Assembly: GCF_003363015.1 (NCBI RefSeq)
Contig: NZ_QRAP01000012.1
Span: 52,543-116,542, forward strand
Length of the DNA: 64,000 bases
From: Enterobacillus tribolii
GTDB lineage: Bacteria; Pseudomonadota; Gammaproteobacteria; Enterobacterales; Enterobacteriaceae
Reading direction: 5' to 3'
The position numbers were made by a program, and so were the translations under genes. Below are positions 8,827-17,759 of the stretch, one piece after another (position 1 is the stretch's first letter; each line of letters starts with the position of its first letter). The notes under the pieces were generated by a model, which was not told the origin of the DNA, searched no databases, and was given only the letters and a program-made list of their open reading frames with translations.

Positions 8827-9822
8827 TCAGATACTGCCGCCATACAGCAGGGTAAAGCCGACGTCCACCATCTGCGATGAGATCTGCTCGCCGCGCAGCC
8901 GGGCCAGCAGGCGCTCTGCGCCGATCTGCCCCATGCGGTAACGCGGCGTGGACACGCTGGCGAGTTTCGGCTCCATCACCTGGCCGATGTCGTGACCGTG
9001 GAAGCCGGCGATCGCCATATCCTGAGGAATGCGCAGGCCGCGCCGCTGGCACTCAAAAGCCGCGCCTATCGCCAGGTCGTCGTTGGTGCAGAAGATGCTG
9101 TCCATTTCGGGATAACGCTCAAGCGCGATGCGCATCAGCTCTCCACCGGTGGAATAAGACGAACTGACCGGCACCATCACGCTGTTCGGTTCCAGTCCTT
9201 CTTCACGCATGGCGGCTTCATAGCCCATCTGTTTGATGACGGTACGTTCATCCTGACGGGCGCCGAAGTAGACCACATGCCGGTGCCCGCGTTTGATAAT
9301 TTCCTGCGTCATGGCTTTCGCTGCGGCGAAATTATCAAACCCGACGGCGATGTCGATGCAGGGCGTGATGCAATCCATCAATTCAACGACCGGAATGCCG
9401 GCGACTTCGATCATCTTGCGCGTGCGGGGGGTATGAATGCGTTCGGACAGGATCAGACCGTCGATGTTATACGAGAGCAGCGACGTCAGGCGTTCCTCTT
9501 CCCGCTCCGGCTGGTAGCCGTAGTGAGCGATCATGGTCTGGTAGCCGTGAGCGTCGGTGACGCTTTCGATGCCGCGCAGCACTTCGGCGAAAACCTGGTT
9601 GGTCAGCGAGGGCAACAGCACGCCGATAGCGCGGCTGGTGGCATTGGAAAGAATGTCCGGCGCACGGTTAGGGATATAGCCCAGTTCATCCAGCGCGACG
9701 GCGATTTTTTTCTGCAAGGGAGCGGAAACCTGATCGGGATTGCGCAGGTAACGGCTGACCGTCATTTTGGTCACACCAACTCTGTCAGCAACATCTTGAA
9801 GCACCGGGCGTTTTTTCTTCAT
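8827..9822 (-). CDS. gntR: Gluconate-responsive LacI-family repressor GntR
   Basis: A LacI/GalR repressor with an N-terminal helix-turn-helix (LQDVADRVGVTKMTVSRYLR), a hinge (ILSNATSRAIGVLLPSL) and a periplasmic-binding-protein-like effector domain ending GFTLLYGGSI. It is strongly similar to E. coli GntR over its whole length. ATG 9822 gives the E. coli length of 331 residues; a TTG two codons upstream is less likely. It is transcribed toward gntK, separated by the operator region. Gluconate should release it from the operators. Confidence 0.97.
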   Translation of the reverse strand: MKKKRPVLQDVADRVGVTKMTVSRYLRNPDQVSAPLQKKIAVALDELGYIPNRAPDILSNATSRAIGVLLPSLTNQVFAEVLRGIESVTDAHGYQTMIAHYGYQPEREEERLTSLLSYNIDGLILSERIHTPRTRKMIEVAGIPVVELMDCITPCIDIAVGFDNFAAAKAMTQEIIKRGHRHVVYFGARQDERTVIKQMGYEAAMREEGLEPNSVMVPVSSSYSTGGELMRIALERYPEMDSIFCTNDDLAIGAAFECQRRGLRIPQDMAIAGFHGHDIGQVMEPKLASVSTPRYRMGQIGAERLLARLRGEQISSQMVDVGFTLLYGGSI

Positions 9823-9901
9823 TTCCAATCAGATGAGTTACTGTTCCGTAGGGATCGCAGTGTAGCAAAAAAATAATGTTACGGATATCTTCAGGAGTAA
9901 C

Positions 9902-9933
9902 AAAGAAAAAGCACCGCCCCTTCCGGGAGCGGT
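9902..9933 (-). terminator. Rho-independent terminator after yhhW
   Basis: On the minus strand ACCGCTCC and GGGGCGGT form an 8-bp stem with one mismatch and a 5-nt loop, followed by GCTTTTTCTTTG. It lies between yhhW and gntR and separates the two units. Confidence 0.75.
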
Positions 9934-10031
9934 GACTGACAGGGTGTCAATTTTGAGGGTAATGCGTTTTATCGTTATTTTTGCAGGTTTTCAGGCTGCG
10001 GCGTTGCCGGCCGCGGCCTGAGAGCCGGGTG

Positions 10032-10727
10032 TTATACCGGCGGCAAATCAAACAGCAGGATTTCGGCCGCGTCGTCCGCGTGAACGGAGATCGCCGTTTC
10101 ATCCCAAATCGCCACGCCGTCGGCGGTTTCTACTTTCTGGCCGTTAATGGATACGTTGCCTTTCACAACCTGGATCCATATCCGGCGATCCGCCTGGATC
10201 TGGTACACCGATTGTTCATCTTTCAACATCGCCCAGCGGGTCAGCGTCATGTCCTGAAAGACTTTCAGTGAGCCGTCACGGGCATCGGGCGACAACACCA
10301 ACTGGCGGCCCTGCGGCGCGTCGAAGGTGCGCTGCTCATAGCGCGGCGTCAGGTTTTTCTCTGACGGGATAATCCAGATCTGGTACAGATGCAGGTTACG
10401 ATCCTGAAGCGCATTGTATTCAGAGTGGCGTACCCCGGTGCCGGCGCTCATAATCTGGAACTCACCGGCGTTGACGCGTTCTTTATTGCCCATGCTGTCC
10501 TGGTGTTCTACGGCGCCTTCCAGCACGTAGGTCAGGATTTCCATGTCTTTGTGCGGATGGGTGGGGAAACCCTGTCCGGCGGCAATCATGTCGTCATTGA
10601 TCACGCGCAACGCGGAAAAGCCCATGAAGTTCGGATCGTAGTAATCGGCAAATGAGAAGGAGTGCCACGTATCCAGCCAGCCATGGTTAGCGTGACCGCG
10701 GTCTTGTGCCTTGCGTACGTAAATCAT
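10032..10727 (-). CDS. yhhW: Pirin-family quercetin 2,3-dioxygenase YhhW
   Basis: YhhW is a bicupin of the pirin family with quercetinase activity in vitro. The 231-residue protein (ATG 10727, matching the E. coli start MIYLRKA) carries the metal-binding cupin motif FPTHPHKDMEILTYVLEG followed by GEFQIMSAGTGVRHSEYN. GAGGAG lies upstream. In E. coli yhhW also neighbours gntR, so this gene pair has moved together. Its cellular role is unclear. Confidence 0.95.
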   Translation of the reverse strand: MIYVRKAQDRGHANHGWLDTWHSFSFADYYDPNFMGFSALRVINDDMIAAGQGFPTHPHKDMEILTYVLEGAVEHQDSMGNKERVNAGEFQIMSAGTGVRHSEYNALQDRNLHLYQIWIIPSEKNLTPRYEQRTFDAPQGRQLVLSPDARDGSLKVFQDMTLTRWAMLKDEQSVYQIQADRRIWIQVVKGNVSINGQKVETADGVAIWDETAISVHADDAAEILLFDLPPV

Positions 10728-10853
10728 AATCAAATCTCCTCAACGTTTTTTACTAGTCTAGACCTAACCTGAAAATATGAAAGCCTAAAAAACTCACTCC
10801 TCTGTTCAAAAAAATCGATTAAGAAAGGCGGTGACGTTTTTCGCTTTATTTCC

Positions 10854-10885
10854 TTGACTCTGGAGTTGACTCCAGAGTGTAGAGT
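10854..10885 (+). promoter_or_regulatory. zntA promoter with ZntR operator
   Basis: TTGACT (10854-10859) and TAGAGT (10880-10885) are separated by 20 bp, the overlong spacer typical of MerR-family promoters. A perfect 10-bp inverted repeat, ACTCTGGAGT (10857-10866) and ACTCCAGAGT (10869-10878), fills the spacer and closely matches the E. coli ZntR site. ZntR bound to zinc would untwist the spacer and activate. zntR is not in the window. Confidence 0.9.
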
Positions 10886-10928
10886 TAAGGAAAACCCAAT
10901 CTCCCGACAGCGATACCCGGAGGCTTTT

Positions 10929-13223
10929 ATGTCAGAACATACTCATCATGAAGACGGGCACGGCGCATGCGGCTGCGGCCACGCACATGCCAAAACGCAA
11001 CATGGTTGCAGCAGTGCCGTACCCCACCAGCACGCCGCGCCGGCGCAGGAGCCGGCGGCCTGCTGTGGCGAAGATCATTGCCATAGCGAAGAGGGCGGGG
11101 GGGAAGAGGAGCCGCCCTTGCCGCCGCTGACCGGAAACCAGCGTTTCAGCTGGCAGGTCAGCGGCATGGATTGCCCCAGTTGCGCGCGCAAAATTGAAAA
11201 TGCGGTTAAAAACGTTCCCGGCGTGGAGCGGGCCGCCGTGCTGTTCGCCACGGAGAAACTGGTAGTAGATGCGAACGCGGACATTACGGCGGATGTGCGC
11301 AACGCCGTCACCCGTGCCGGGTTTACGTTGCTGGCGGGGCCGGGGGAGAAACGCGCTGCTGTACAACAGGAAAGCCGCTGGAGTGAGTATGGTTTCCTGA
11401 TCTCATTAGCAGTAATGATGGTGCTGAGTTATGTGGTCGAACAGTTCAACCCGCAACTGGGTCGCATTGCCTTTATTGCCACTACGTTGGTGGGGCTGGT
11501 CCCGATCGTTTCCAAAGCCTGGAAGTTAATCCGCAGCGGCACGCCTTTCGCCATTGAAACCCTGATGAGCGTGGCGGCGCTGGGGGCATTGTTCATCGGC
11601 GCGACCGAAGAAGCGGCGATGGTGCTGTTGCTGTTTATGATCGGAGAACTGCTGGAGTCCTATGCCGCCGGCCGGGCGCGCCGGGGGGTTGCCGCGTTGA
11701 TGGCGCTGGTGCCGGAAGAGGCGGTGCTGGTGGACGGCGAAGCGCGCCGGCGTGTTGCCGTGGCTTCCCTGCGTCCGGGGCAGATTATCGAAGTCGCGCC
11801 CGGTGGGCGGCTGCCGGCGGATGCGGTGTTAACGGACGCTTTCGCCAGCTTCGACGAAAGCGCGCTGACCGGCGAATCTGTGCCGGTGGAGCGCCAGCGC
11901 GAGGAGAAAGTCGCCGCTGGCGCATTGGTGGTCGATCGCGTGTGCCAGTTACGGGTGGTGTCGGAACCGGGCAACAACGCTATTGACCGCATCCTGCAGT
12001 TGATCGAGGAAGCGGAGGAACGCCGGGCGCCTATTGAGCGTTTCCTTGACCGTTTCAGCCGCTATTACACCCCGGCGGTGATGCTGCTGGCGCTGCTGGT
12101 GATTCTGATTCCGCCGCTGGTCTTCGCTCAGCCGTGGGAAACCTGGATCTATCGCGGGTTGGCGATGCTGTTGATCGGCTGCCCGTGTGCGCTGGTGATT
12201 TCCACTCCGGCAGCCATTACCTCCGGGCTGGCCGCAGCCACCCGGCGCGGCGCGCTGATTAAGGGCGGCGCAGCGCTGGAACAACTGGGCCGGGTGCAAA
12301 CCGTGGCGTTTGATAAAACCGGCACGCTGACGCAGGGAAAACCGCAGGTGACCGACGTGCTGCCGCTGGCTGGCGGGTCCGCAACGGAAATTCTCGGCCT
12401 GGCGGCGGCAGTGGAAATCGGCTCGCACCATCCGCTGGCGCAGGCGATCGTTCAACGCGCGGAGCAGGATGGCGTAACGCCGGTGGTTGCGCTTGAACGT
12501 CAGGCTAAGGCAGGAATCGGCGTTGAGGGAAGGATCGGGGAGCGGTGGGTTCAGGTCATGACGCCGGCCAAACTGATGCCGGCGCAGCTTGATGACGCCA
12601 CGCGACGTCAGATCGAAACGCTGGAAAATGCGGGCAAGACCGTGGTTGCCGTGGTGGGCGATGAACAGCTCTGCGGCCTTATCGCCATGAGTGATACGCT
12701 GCGGGGCGATGCGGTTCAGGCGTTGCAGGCCCTGAAGCTGTTGGGTATCAATGGCGTGATGCTGACCGGGGACAATCCGCGCGCGGCGGCGGCGATCGCC
12801 TCAACGCTGGGTATTGATTTCCGCGCCGGTCTGTTGCCGGAAGACAAGGTGAAAGCGCTGGAGGCGCTGAGTGTGAATTCCGTTACCGCGATGGTCGGAG
12901 ACGGCATCAACGATGCGCCGGCAATGAAGGCGGCGAGCGTGGGGATCGCCATGGGCAGCGGCTCAGACGTGGCGCTGGAAACGGCGGATGCCGCGCTGAC
13001 CCATAACCGCCTGACCGGGCTGGCGGAGACGATTGCGCTTGCCCGCGCCACGCACGCGAACATTCGTCAGAACATCACCATCGCTATCGGCCTGAAAGCG
13101 GTCTTTATGGTAACCAGTTTGTTAGGATTAACCGGCCTGTGGCTGGCGGTACTGGCGGACTCCGGTGCAACGGCGCTGGTGACGGCGAACGCCCTGCGTT
13201 TGTTACGGGCGAAAAAATTCTGA
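10929..13223 (+). CDS. zntA: Zn(II)/Pb(II)/Cd(II)-exporting P-type ATPase ZntA
   Basis: ZntA is a P1B-type ATPase that pumps Zn2+, Cd2+ and Pb2+ out across the inner membrane. ATG 10929 behind GGAGG gives 764 residues; a longer frame would run through the promoter. The N-terminus has a His/Cys-rich tract (HTHHEDGHGACGCGHAH, later CCGEDHCHS), then a metal-binding domain with GMDCPSCARKIE. Further motifs are the TGES loop, the CPC motif in IGCPCALVIS, the phosphorylation site DKTGTLT, the SHHPLA motif and MVGDGINDAP. LADSGATALVTANALRLL at the end supplies the metal-coordinating Asp. Confidence 0.98.
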   Translation: MSEHTHHEDGHGACGCGHAHAKTQHGCSSAVPHQHAAPAQEPAACCGEDHCHSEEGGGEEEPPLPPLTGNQRFSWQVSGMDCPSCARKIENAVKNVPGVERAAVLFATEKLVVDANADITADVRNAVTRAGFTLLAGPGEKRAAVQQESRWSEYGFLISLAVMMVLSYVVEQFNPQLGRIAFIATTLVGLVPIVSKAWKLIRSGTPFAIETLMSVAALGALFIGATEEAAMVLLLFMIGELLESYAAGRARRGVAALMALVPEEAVLVDGEARRRVAVASLRPGQIIEVAPGGRLPADAVLTDAFASFDESALTGESVPVERQREEKVAAGALVVDRVCQLRVVSEPGNNAIDRILQLIEEAEERRAPIERFLDRFSRYYTPAVMLLALLVILIPPLVFAQPWETWIYRGLAMLLIGCPCALVISTPAAITSGLAAATRRGALIKGGAALEQLGRVQTVAFDKTGTLTQGKPQVTDVLPLAGGSATEILGLAAAVEIGSHHPLAQAIVQRAEQDGVTPVVALERQAKAGIGVEGRIGERWVQVMTPAKLMPAQLDDATRRQIETLENAGKTVVAVVGDEQLCGLIAMSDTLRGDAVQALQALKLLGINGVMLTGDNPRAAAAIASTLGIDFRAGLLPEDKVKALEALSVNSVTAMVGDGINDAPAMKAASVGIAMGSGSDVALETADAALTHNRLTGLAETIALARATHANIRQNITIAIGLKAVFMVTSLLGLTGLWLAVLADSGATALVTANALRLLRAKKF

Positions 13224-13247
13224 TTTTCTAATGTGTTGTTGTGATGT

Positions 13248-13282
13248 CTTAACGCGGATACCGTGACAGTATCCGCGTTAAG
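13248..13282. repeat. Perfect 14-bp inverted repeat downstream of zntA
   Basis: CTTAACGCGGATAC (13248-13261) and its exact complement GTATCCGCGTTAAG (13269-13282) flank a 7-nt loop. It begins 24 bp after the zntA stop. No U-tract follows on either strand, so it is not a standard intrinsic terminator, though a role in ending or stabilising zntA mRNA is the simplest reading. Confidence 0.6.
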
Positions 13283-13412
13283 CACTTAAAGAACCGAAAT
13301 CCCCTTAAAGATTGTTATAATTCCGCCACTTTTTTGTAATATATCCAGATTAATCCTAACTATGGCGCCGACTGCTGCGTCATTCCCCACTGACCAACAG
13401 AAACGACGAAAA

Positions 13413-14531
13413 ATGAAAAGAAAAATGCTGTTTCCGCTTGCCTGCGCGGCGTTCTCATCTTCTTTTGCTTGCACCGTTCTGGCCGATGATGCCACGGATA
13501 TCCTGATTGACCGTGCAGCCCGGCCTGCCTTTACAACGGCGGATACCTATAAGCCGGGTACCGCCGCGGCATCTGGTGCCGAAAAAGCTGCCGTGCCGGC
13601 AGCGGCAGATGCGCAGAAAAGCGACGGCGGCGGTTCTGTCCTGCCTTTCTGGGGAGATGAAGCCCGGGCGCAGGGGTATGATTTACCCGAGCCGTTCGGT
13701 ATCAACGTTAATTACATGAATATACGGCAGAATATCGACGTTGACAGCATTCGCTTCTCCGGTCTTGGATTAGGTTCCGGCAACAGCTTCACGCCCTTGC
13801 CGTCTGAACTGTTTGACATCAGCGTAGGGCATACCCGTGAACGCAGCAAAACCGAAACGCTCAAGCTGGATGCCTGGGTGCTGCCGTTTATGAACATTTA
13901 TGGCCTGGTGGGCTACACCAAGGGCAGCTCGGTTTCAAAAGTTTCGGTAGACTCCGACCCTTCCAAGTTTTCCGGCAACTTCCTGAACACCATTATTTCC
14001 CGCGTTATCCACAACATGAACCAAAGCGGACAGCTGAAGGATCTGGATTTCACCCTGGATTTTAAAGGCGTGACCTATGGTGCGGGTACGGTGCTGGCCG
14101 GCGGCTATAAAAACTGGTTCTTTCTGACCGACATCAACTATACCCAAACCCGCTTCGACATTCTGGACGGCAGCATTGACGCATTCACGGTGTCTCCGCG
14201 CGTGGGCTATAAGTTCGATATTCCCGAGATGCCGGCGTTGCACCTGGGGCCAACGAAGCTGAGCGTGTGGGTAGGCTCGATGTATCAGGACGTGCAGCAG
14301 GAGTTTCGCGGCAGCCTGTCCGATCTGAATATGCCGGCTGAGCTGCAGCAATTGATGAAGCTGGCGGATTCGGACGGCAAAGGCCGCTTTAAGGTTAAAC
14401 AGCATCTTGAATCGCCCTGGAACGTGTTGCTGGGAACGCAGTATGAGATTACCCGCAACTTTAACGTCGCTACGGAATTCGGCTTTGCCGACCGTAATAG
14501 CTTCTTCGTATCGGCGGAATATCGTTTCTGA
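13413..14531 (+). CDS. Putative outer-membrane beta-barrel protein (operon gene 1)
   Basis: I do not recognise a named family. ATG 13413 begins MKRKMLFPLACAAFSSSF and ends in a cleavable signal peptide near VLA/DDA; an upstream ATG at 13362 would bury this signal. After an Ala/Pro/Lys-rich linker (about residues 40-75), the rest alternates polar and hydrophobic residues in strand-like segments (YGLVGYTKGSSVSKV, FNVATEFGFADRNSFFVSAEYRF). It ends in a C-terminal Phe, the usual BAM-recognition ending of outer-membrane barrels. Its stop TGA overlaps the ATG of the next gene, so translation is probably coupled. Length is 372 residues. Confidence 0.7.
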   Translation: MKRKMLFPLACAAFSSSFACTVLADDATDILIDRAARPAFTTADTYKPGTAAASGAEKAAVPAAADAQKSDGGGSVLPFWGDEARAQGYDLPEPFGINVNYMNIRQNIDVDSIRFSGLGLGSGNSFTPLPSELFDISVGHTRERSKTETLKLDAWVLPFMNIYGLVGYTKGSSVSKVSVDSDPSKFSGNFLNTIISRVIHNMNQSGQLKDLDFTLDFKGVTYGAGTVLAGGYKNWFFLTDINYTQTRFDILDGSIDAFTVSPRVGYKFDIPEMPALHLGPTKLSVWVGSMYQDVQQEFRGSLSDLNMPAELQQLMKLADSDGKGRFKVKQHLESPWNVLLGTQYEITRNFNVATEFGFADRNSFFVSAEYRF

Positions 14532-15664
14532 TGGGCAAAGCGTTTTTACCCTGGCTGTTTTTGCTGGCGACGGTGAATGTGCAGGCGGGGTTGTTGCCCG
14601 ATCGGGCGCAGATCGACGGGTGGCTGAAGGGGCTGGGTTCCGACAATCAGTTTGACGCCAGCAAAGGCATCGACTGGGGCGTGATGCCCGGCCCGTTTTA
14701 TACCCCGGAGCTTGGCCTGGGGCTGGGCGCCGCCGTGGTGGGTATGTACCGGCCGGATGCGACGGATAGCGTCAGCCAGAACTCGACGCTTTCCCTGACG
14801 GGCTTTGTCAGTTCAACCGGCGCCTTTGGCGCCGGTTTTGAAAATTACAGTTTCTTTGCGCAGGATCGCTGGCGCTTTTACCTGAACGGCAGCCTGAAAA
14901 ACATGCCCACATACTATTGGGGCGATGGCTACGGAGCGGGGAAAAACGATAATCACAAGCAGGAATATACGTCGAAGGAGTTCGCGTTAGCGCCGACGGT
15001 GCTGCGCCGGCTTGCGGCAGATACTTATTTCGGACTGGGATGGTCGCTTTCTGCGCAGGATGCCGCATCGGTGAAGGATGTCTGGAAAGGGAATTTTCAG
15101 CGTGCGCCGGGCGGCACCTCGGTGTTCAGCTCCGGCGCCAGCGCGACGCTTTCCTACGATACGCGTGACTTCGTGCCGAACCCCTCCCGCGGTCAGGTTG
15201 CAGACCTGACGTACACCCACTATTCTCCCGACCTGGGCGGCGATGACCGTTTTGACGTGCTGGAAAGCCGCTATGGCCTGTACTATCCGTTTAACGATAA
15301 AACGGTGCTGGCGTGGGATCTCTACGGCCGCTTTACGCAGGGCGACGTGCCGTGGAATATGATGTCATTGCTGGGCAACGACCAGCGTATGCGTGGCTAT
15401 TATGAAGGACGTTATCGCGATCGCGATGCTGTCAGTACTCAGTTAGAATACCGGCGTAAGCTGGACTGGCGGCACGGTTTCGTGGCCTGGTTAGGGACCG
15501 GCACCCTGGCGCATCGTTCAGGCGACCTGGGTAAGGGTGCCTGGTTGCCGTCCGTCGGCGCCGGGTATCGCTTTGAGTTCAAGCCGCGCATGAACGTGCG
15601 GCTGGATTTCGGCGTAGGGAAAAGCAGTTCGGGATTCTATTTTCAGGTCGGGGAAGCGTTTTAA
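14531..15664 (+). CDS. BamA/TamA-like (Omp85) outer-membrane barrel without POTRA domains (operon gene 2)
   Basis: The 377-residue protein has a signal peptide ending near VQAG and then goes directly into a barrel. It carries two Omp85-type motifs: LSYDTRDFVPNPSRG (about 208-221), matching the strand motif YDTRD-x-PxxG, and RMRGYYEGRYRDRD (about 287-299), matching the VRGY/F lid-loop motif. The C-terminus FYFQVGEAF ends in Phe. There is no room for N-terminal POTRA domains, so it is a short Omp85-type protein. It starts on the last base of the preceding gene's stop and ends one base before the next start, so all three genes form one operon. Confidence 0.8.
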   Translation: MGKAFLPWLFLLATVNVQAGLLPDRAQIDGWLKGLGSDNQFDASKGIDWGVMPGPFYTPELGLGLGAAVVGMYRPDATDSVSQNSTLSLTGFVSSTGAFGAGFENYSFFAQDRWRFYLNGSLKNMPTYYWGDGYGAGKNDNHKQEYTSKEFALAPTVLRRLAADTYFGLGWSLSAQDAASVKDVWKGNFQRAPGGTSVFSSGASATLSYDTRDFVPNPSRGQVADLTYTHYSPDLGGDDRFDVLESRYGLYYPFNDKTVLAWDLYGRFTQGDVPWNMMSLLGNDQRMRGYYEGRYRDRDAVSTQLEYRRKLDWRHGFVAWLGTGTLAHRSGDLGKGAWLPSVGAGYRFEFKPRMNVRLDFGVGKSSSGFYFQVGEAF

Positions 15665-16801
15665 GTGCGTATTGGCGCGTTGGTTTTAGGATCGTTACTG
15701 CTGATTGGTTGTCAGGGACAGGCATCGTCCACGCTCCCGATCCTTCCTGATCTGCACACCCGGCCGCAGGAAAAGGCAGCCCGCGTCTGGCCGGTGGCGC
15801 CGCCGCTTTCCACGCCGGACGGGCTGCGCCCTTGTTGCGCCTTCGGCTACAATCTGCAAGCGCAGGCGCTGGGCATTCCGGTGCCTTTCTACATGCTGGG
15901 CAACGTGGTTGAGGCCGACAGCCTGGGCGAGCATCATTACAATGACAGCATGCTCGGCGCGGTCGCCAACCTGATGGGGCTGAGCAGCGAAGTTGACGGC
16001 TTGCTCTACACCCGTCGCGGCGGCTTTATCGACCTGGCCCACGTGCGCGATACCGCGGACTACACGCTGTTTCTTTTCACGCATATCTGGCCGCGGCTGG
16101 GTTTGAGTAATGATATCACCCTGGGTAACGAGCTTGGCGAACGCCGCATTGTGCTTAAGGCGTTCACCGCGCCCTCCGATCCGGTTCAGCGCTATCAGTT
16201 GGCCGCTGCGCTGGCGGCGCGGCTGGCGTTTCAGCTTGCGGCCTGGCATGAAGTGGCGCAGTGGTATGGTTATGAATCCGTTCCCGGATTTTCCGAAGGC
16301 GTCTCTGCTTTTTCACCGGAAGATCTCTACTCCAACCTGCTCGGCGCGCGGCTGGCCATCAGCGTGATTCTGGCCGGTCATGCTTCCTCCCTGGAAAACT
16401 ATAACCTGGCGATGCAGAGGATTCTTCCGCAGGCGCTGCATACGCTGGAGGCGGTGCCGGCGGTGGAAACCCGCTTCCATTTCGATATGCTGGACGGCAA
16501 CTGGTGGAACAGCCATCGTCGCCTGCCGGACAAATACCTGGTGTTGTTCCGCAATTATCAAACCGGCGATAATCGTCTGCCTTCCGCGGTGCCGGGCGAA
16601 AAAACGCCGCCGCTGCGTCTGCAACTGGCGGATAACGTGGGCGGTTTTTCGCTGGATGAACTGGGCGAGTTGCAGATTTGGCCGGGTAGTTCGATGAAGA
16701 ACCTTCCGCCTCCCATCCGTTACTACACCTATCGTGATTTTCCCGCGTTGGCGCTGCATGCGCGCGCCGTAGATGCCAGGGAATTGTCGGAAACACGCTG
16801 A
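15665..16801 (+). CDS. DUF4056-like outer-membrane lipoprotein (operon gene 3)
   Basis: Translation starts at GTG 15665, immediately after the preceding stop codon. The N-terminus MRIGALVLGSLLLIGCQGQ is a lipoprotein signal with lipobox LIGC (Cys16). The +2 residue is Gln, not Asp, which favours sorting to the outer membrane. The 378-residue mature region has RPCCAFGYNLQAQALGIPVPF and later GGFIDLAHVRDTADY and LAARLAFQLAAWHEVAQW, with conserved-looking His, Glu and Asp residues that could be catalytic. I associate this with the uncharacterised DUF4056 family, from memory. It is fully contained in the three-gene outer-membrane operon. Confidence 0.7.
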   Translation: MRIGALVLGSLLLIGCQGQASSTLPILPDLHTRPQEKAARVWPVAPPLSTPDGLRPCCAFGYNLQAQALGIPVPFYMLGNVVEADSLGEHHYNDSMLGAVANLMGLSSEVDGLLYTRRGGFIDLAHVRDTADYTLFLFTHIWPRLGLSNDITLGNELGERRIVLKAFTAPSDPVQRYQLAAALAARLAFQLAAWHEVAQWYGYESVPGFSEGVSAFSPEDLYSNLLGARLAISVILAGHASSLENYNLAMQRILPQALHTLEAVPAVETRFHFDMLDGNWWNSHRRLPDKYLVLFRNYQTGDNRLPSAVPGEKTPPLRLQLADNVGGFSLDELGELQIWPGSSMKNLPPPIRYYTYRDFPALALHARAVDARELSETR

Positions 16802-16888
16802 GTGGCGAAAATTCATCCGGATGTAAACCTTATTGCCTGCGCATGCCGTGCGCGGATTCGGTAAACTTGCGCCTTCTTTCGGCAAATA

Positions 16889-17758
16889 GTGGATGATGGC
16901 GTGGTTTTCCTGCTTTTGACGACCCTGCTGTGGGCTTTCTCGTTTAGCCTGATTGGCGTATATCTGGCCGGTCAGGTAGATGCCTGGTTTGCGGTGATGA
17001 TCCGCGTGGCGCTGGCCTGCGTGGTCTTCCTGCCCTTTTTACGCCTGCGCGGAGTGCGGCCGCGGCAGGCGCTGCTGTATATGACGGTGGGAGCCTTCCA
17101 GCTCGGGGTGATGTACCTGTTCTACTACCAGTCTTTTCTTTACCTCTCGGTGCCGGAAATCTTGCTGTTTACCATCATGACGCCGATTTACGTCACGTTA
17201 ATTTATGACCTGTTGCAGGGGAACCGCCTGCGCTGGGGATACCTGTTCAGCGCCCTGCTGGCGGTATTCGGCGCTTTGATCATTCGCTATAACCCGTTGA
17301 GCCAGAAATTTTTACTGGGATTTTGCCTGGTTCAGGGCGCCAATATTTGCTTTGCCGTTGGTCAGGTGGGGTATAAGCGGCTGATGGAGCTCTATCCGAT
17401 GCCGCAGCACAACGCGTTTTCCTGGTTTTATCTCGGCGCGCTGTGCGTGGCGCTGCCGGCCTGGCTGCTGTTCGGCAATTTCCATCAATTGCCGGCCAGC
17501 GGATTGCAGTGGGGTATTTTGCTGTGGTTGGGTATCGGCGCTTCCGGGATGGGCTATTTCATGTGGAACTACGGCGCCACCAAAGTGGACGCCGGTACGC
17601 TGGCGATCATGAACAACGTGCTGATTCCGGCCGGGTTGTTGGTAAACCTGGCCGTCTGGCAACAGCATCCCGACTGGCTGCGTTTGATCGCCGGCGGCGG
17701 TGTTATCGCGCTTTCCCTGTGGGTACACCGCCGCTGGGTTGTGCCGCTTCAGCGCTGA
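16889..17758 (+). CDS. yigM: EamA/DMT-family transporter, YigM-like
   Basis: The 289-residue protein has ten predicted membrane helices in two EamA repeats. It resembles E. coli YigM, a biotin importer of the carboxylate/amino-acid/amine transporter group, through LLWAFSFSLIG near the start, YQSFLYLSVPEILLFTIMTPIYV, and AGTLAIMNNVLIPAGLLVNL. Its position before metR also matches yigM. The likely start is GTG 16889, with only a weak ribosome binding site. It ends 1 bp short of the stop of the convergent gene. Biotin as substrate is inferred from synteny and similarity. Confidence 0.7.
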   Translation: MDDGVVFLLLTTLLWAFSFSLIGVYLAGQVDAWFAVMIRVALACVVFLPFLRLRGVRPRQALLYMTVGAFQLGVMYLFYYQSFLYLSVPEILLFTIMTPIYVTLIYDLLQGNRLRWGYLFSALLAVFGALIIRYNPLSQKFLLGFCLVQGANICFAVGQVGYKRLMELYPMPQHNAFSWFYLGALCVALPAWLLFGNFHQLPASGLQWGILLWLGIGASGMGYFMWNYGATKVDAGTLAIMNNVLIPAGLLVNLAVWQQHPDWLRLIAGGGVIALSLWVHRRWVVPLQR

Positions 17759-17759
17759 A

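Noticed and set aside
13316..13321. TATAAT as a promoter of the outer-membrane operon
   Set aside because: No acceptable -35 element lies 16-18 bp upstream, so the promoter position stays undecided.
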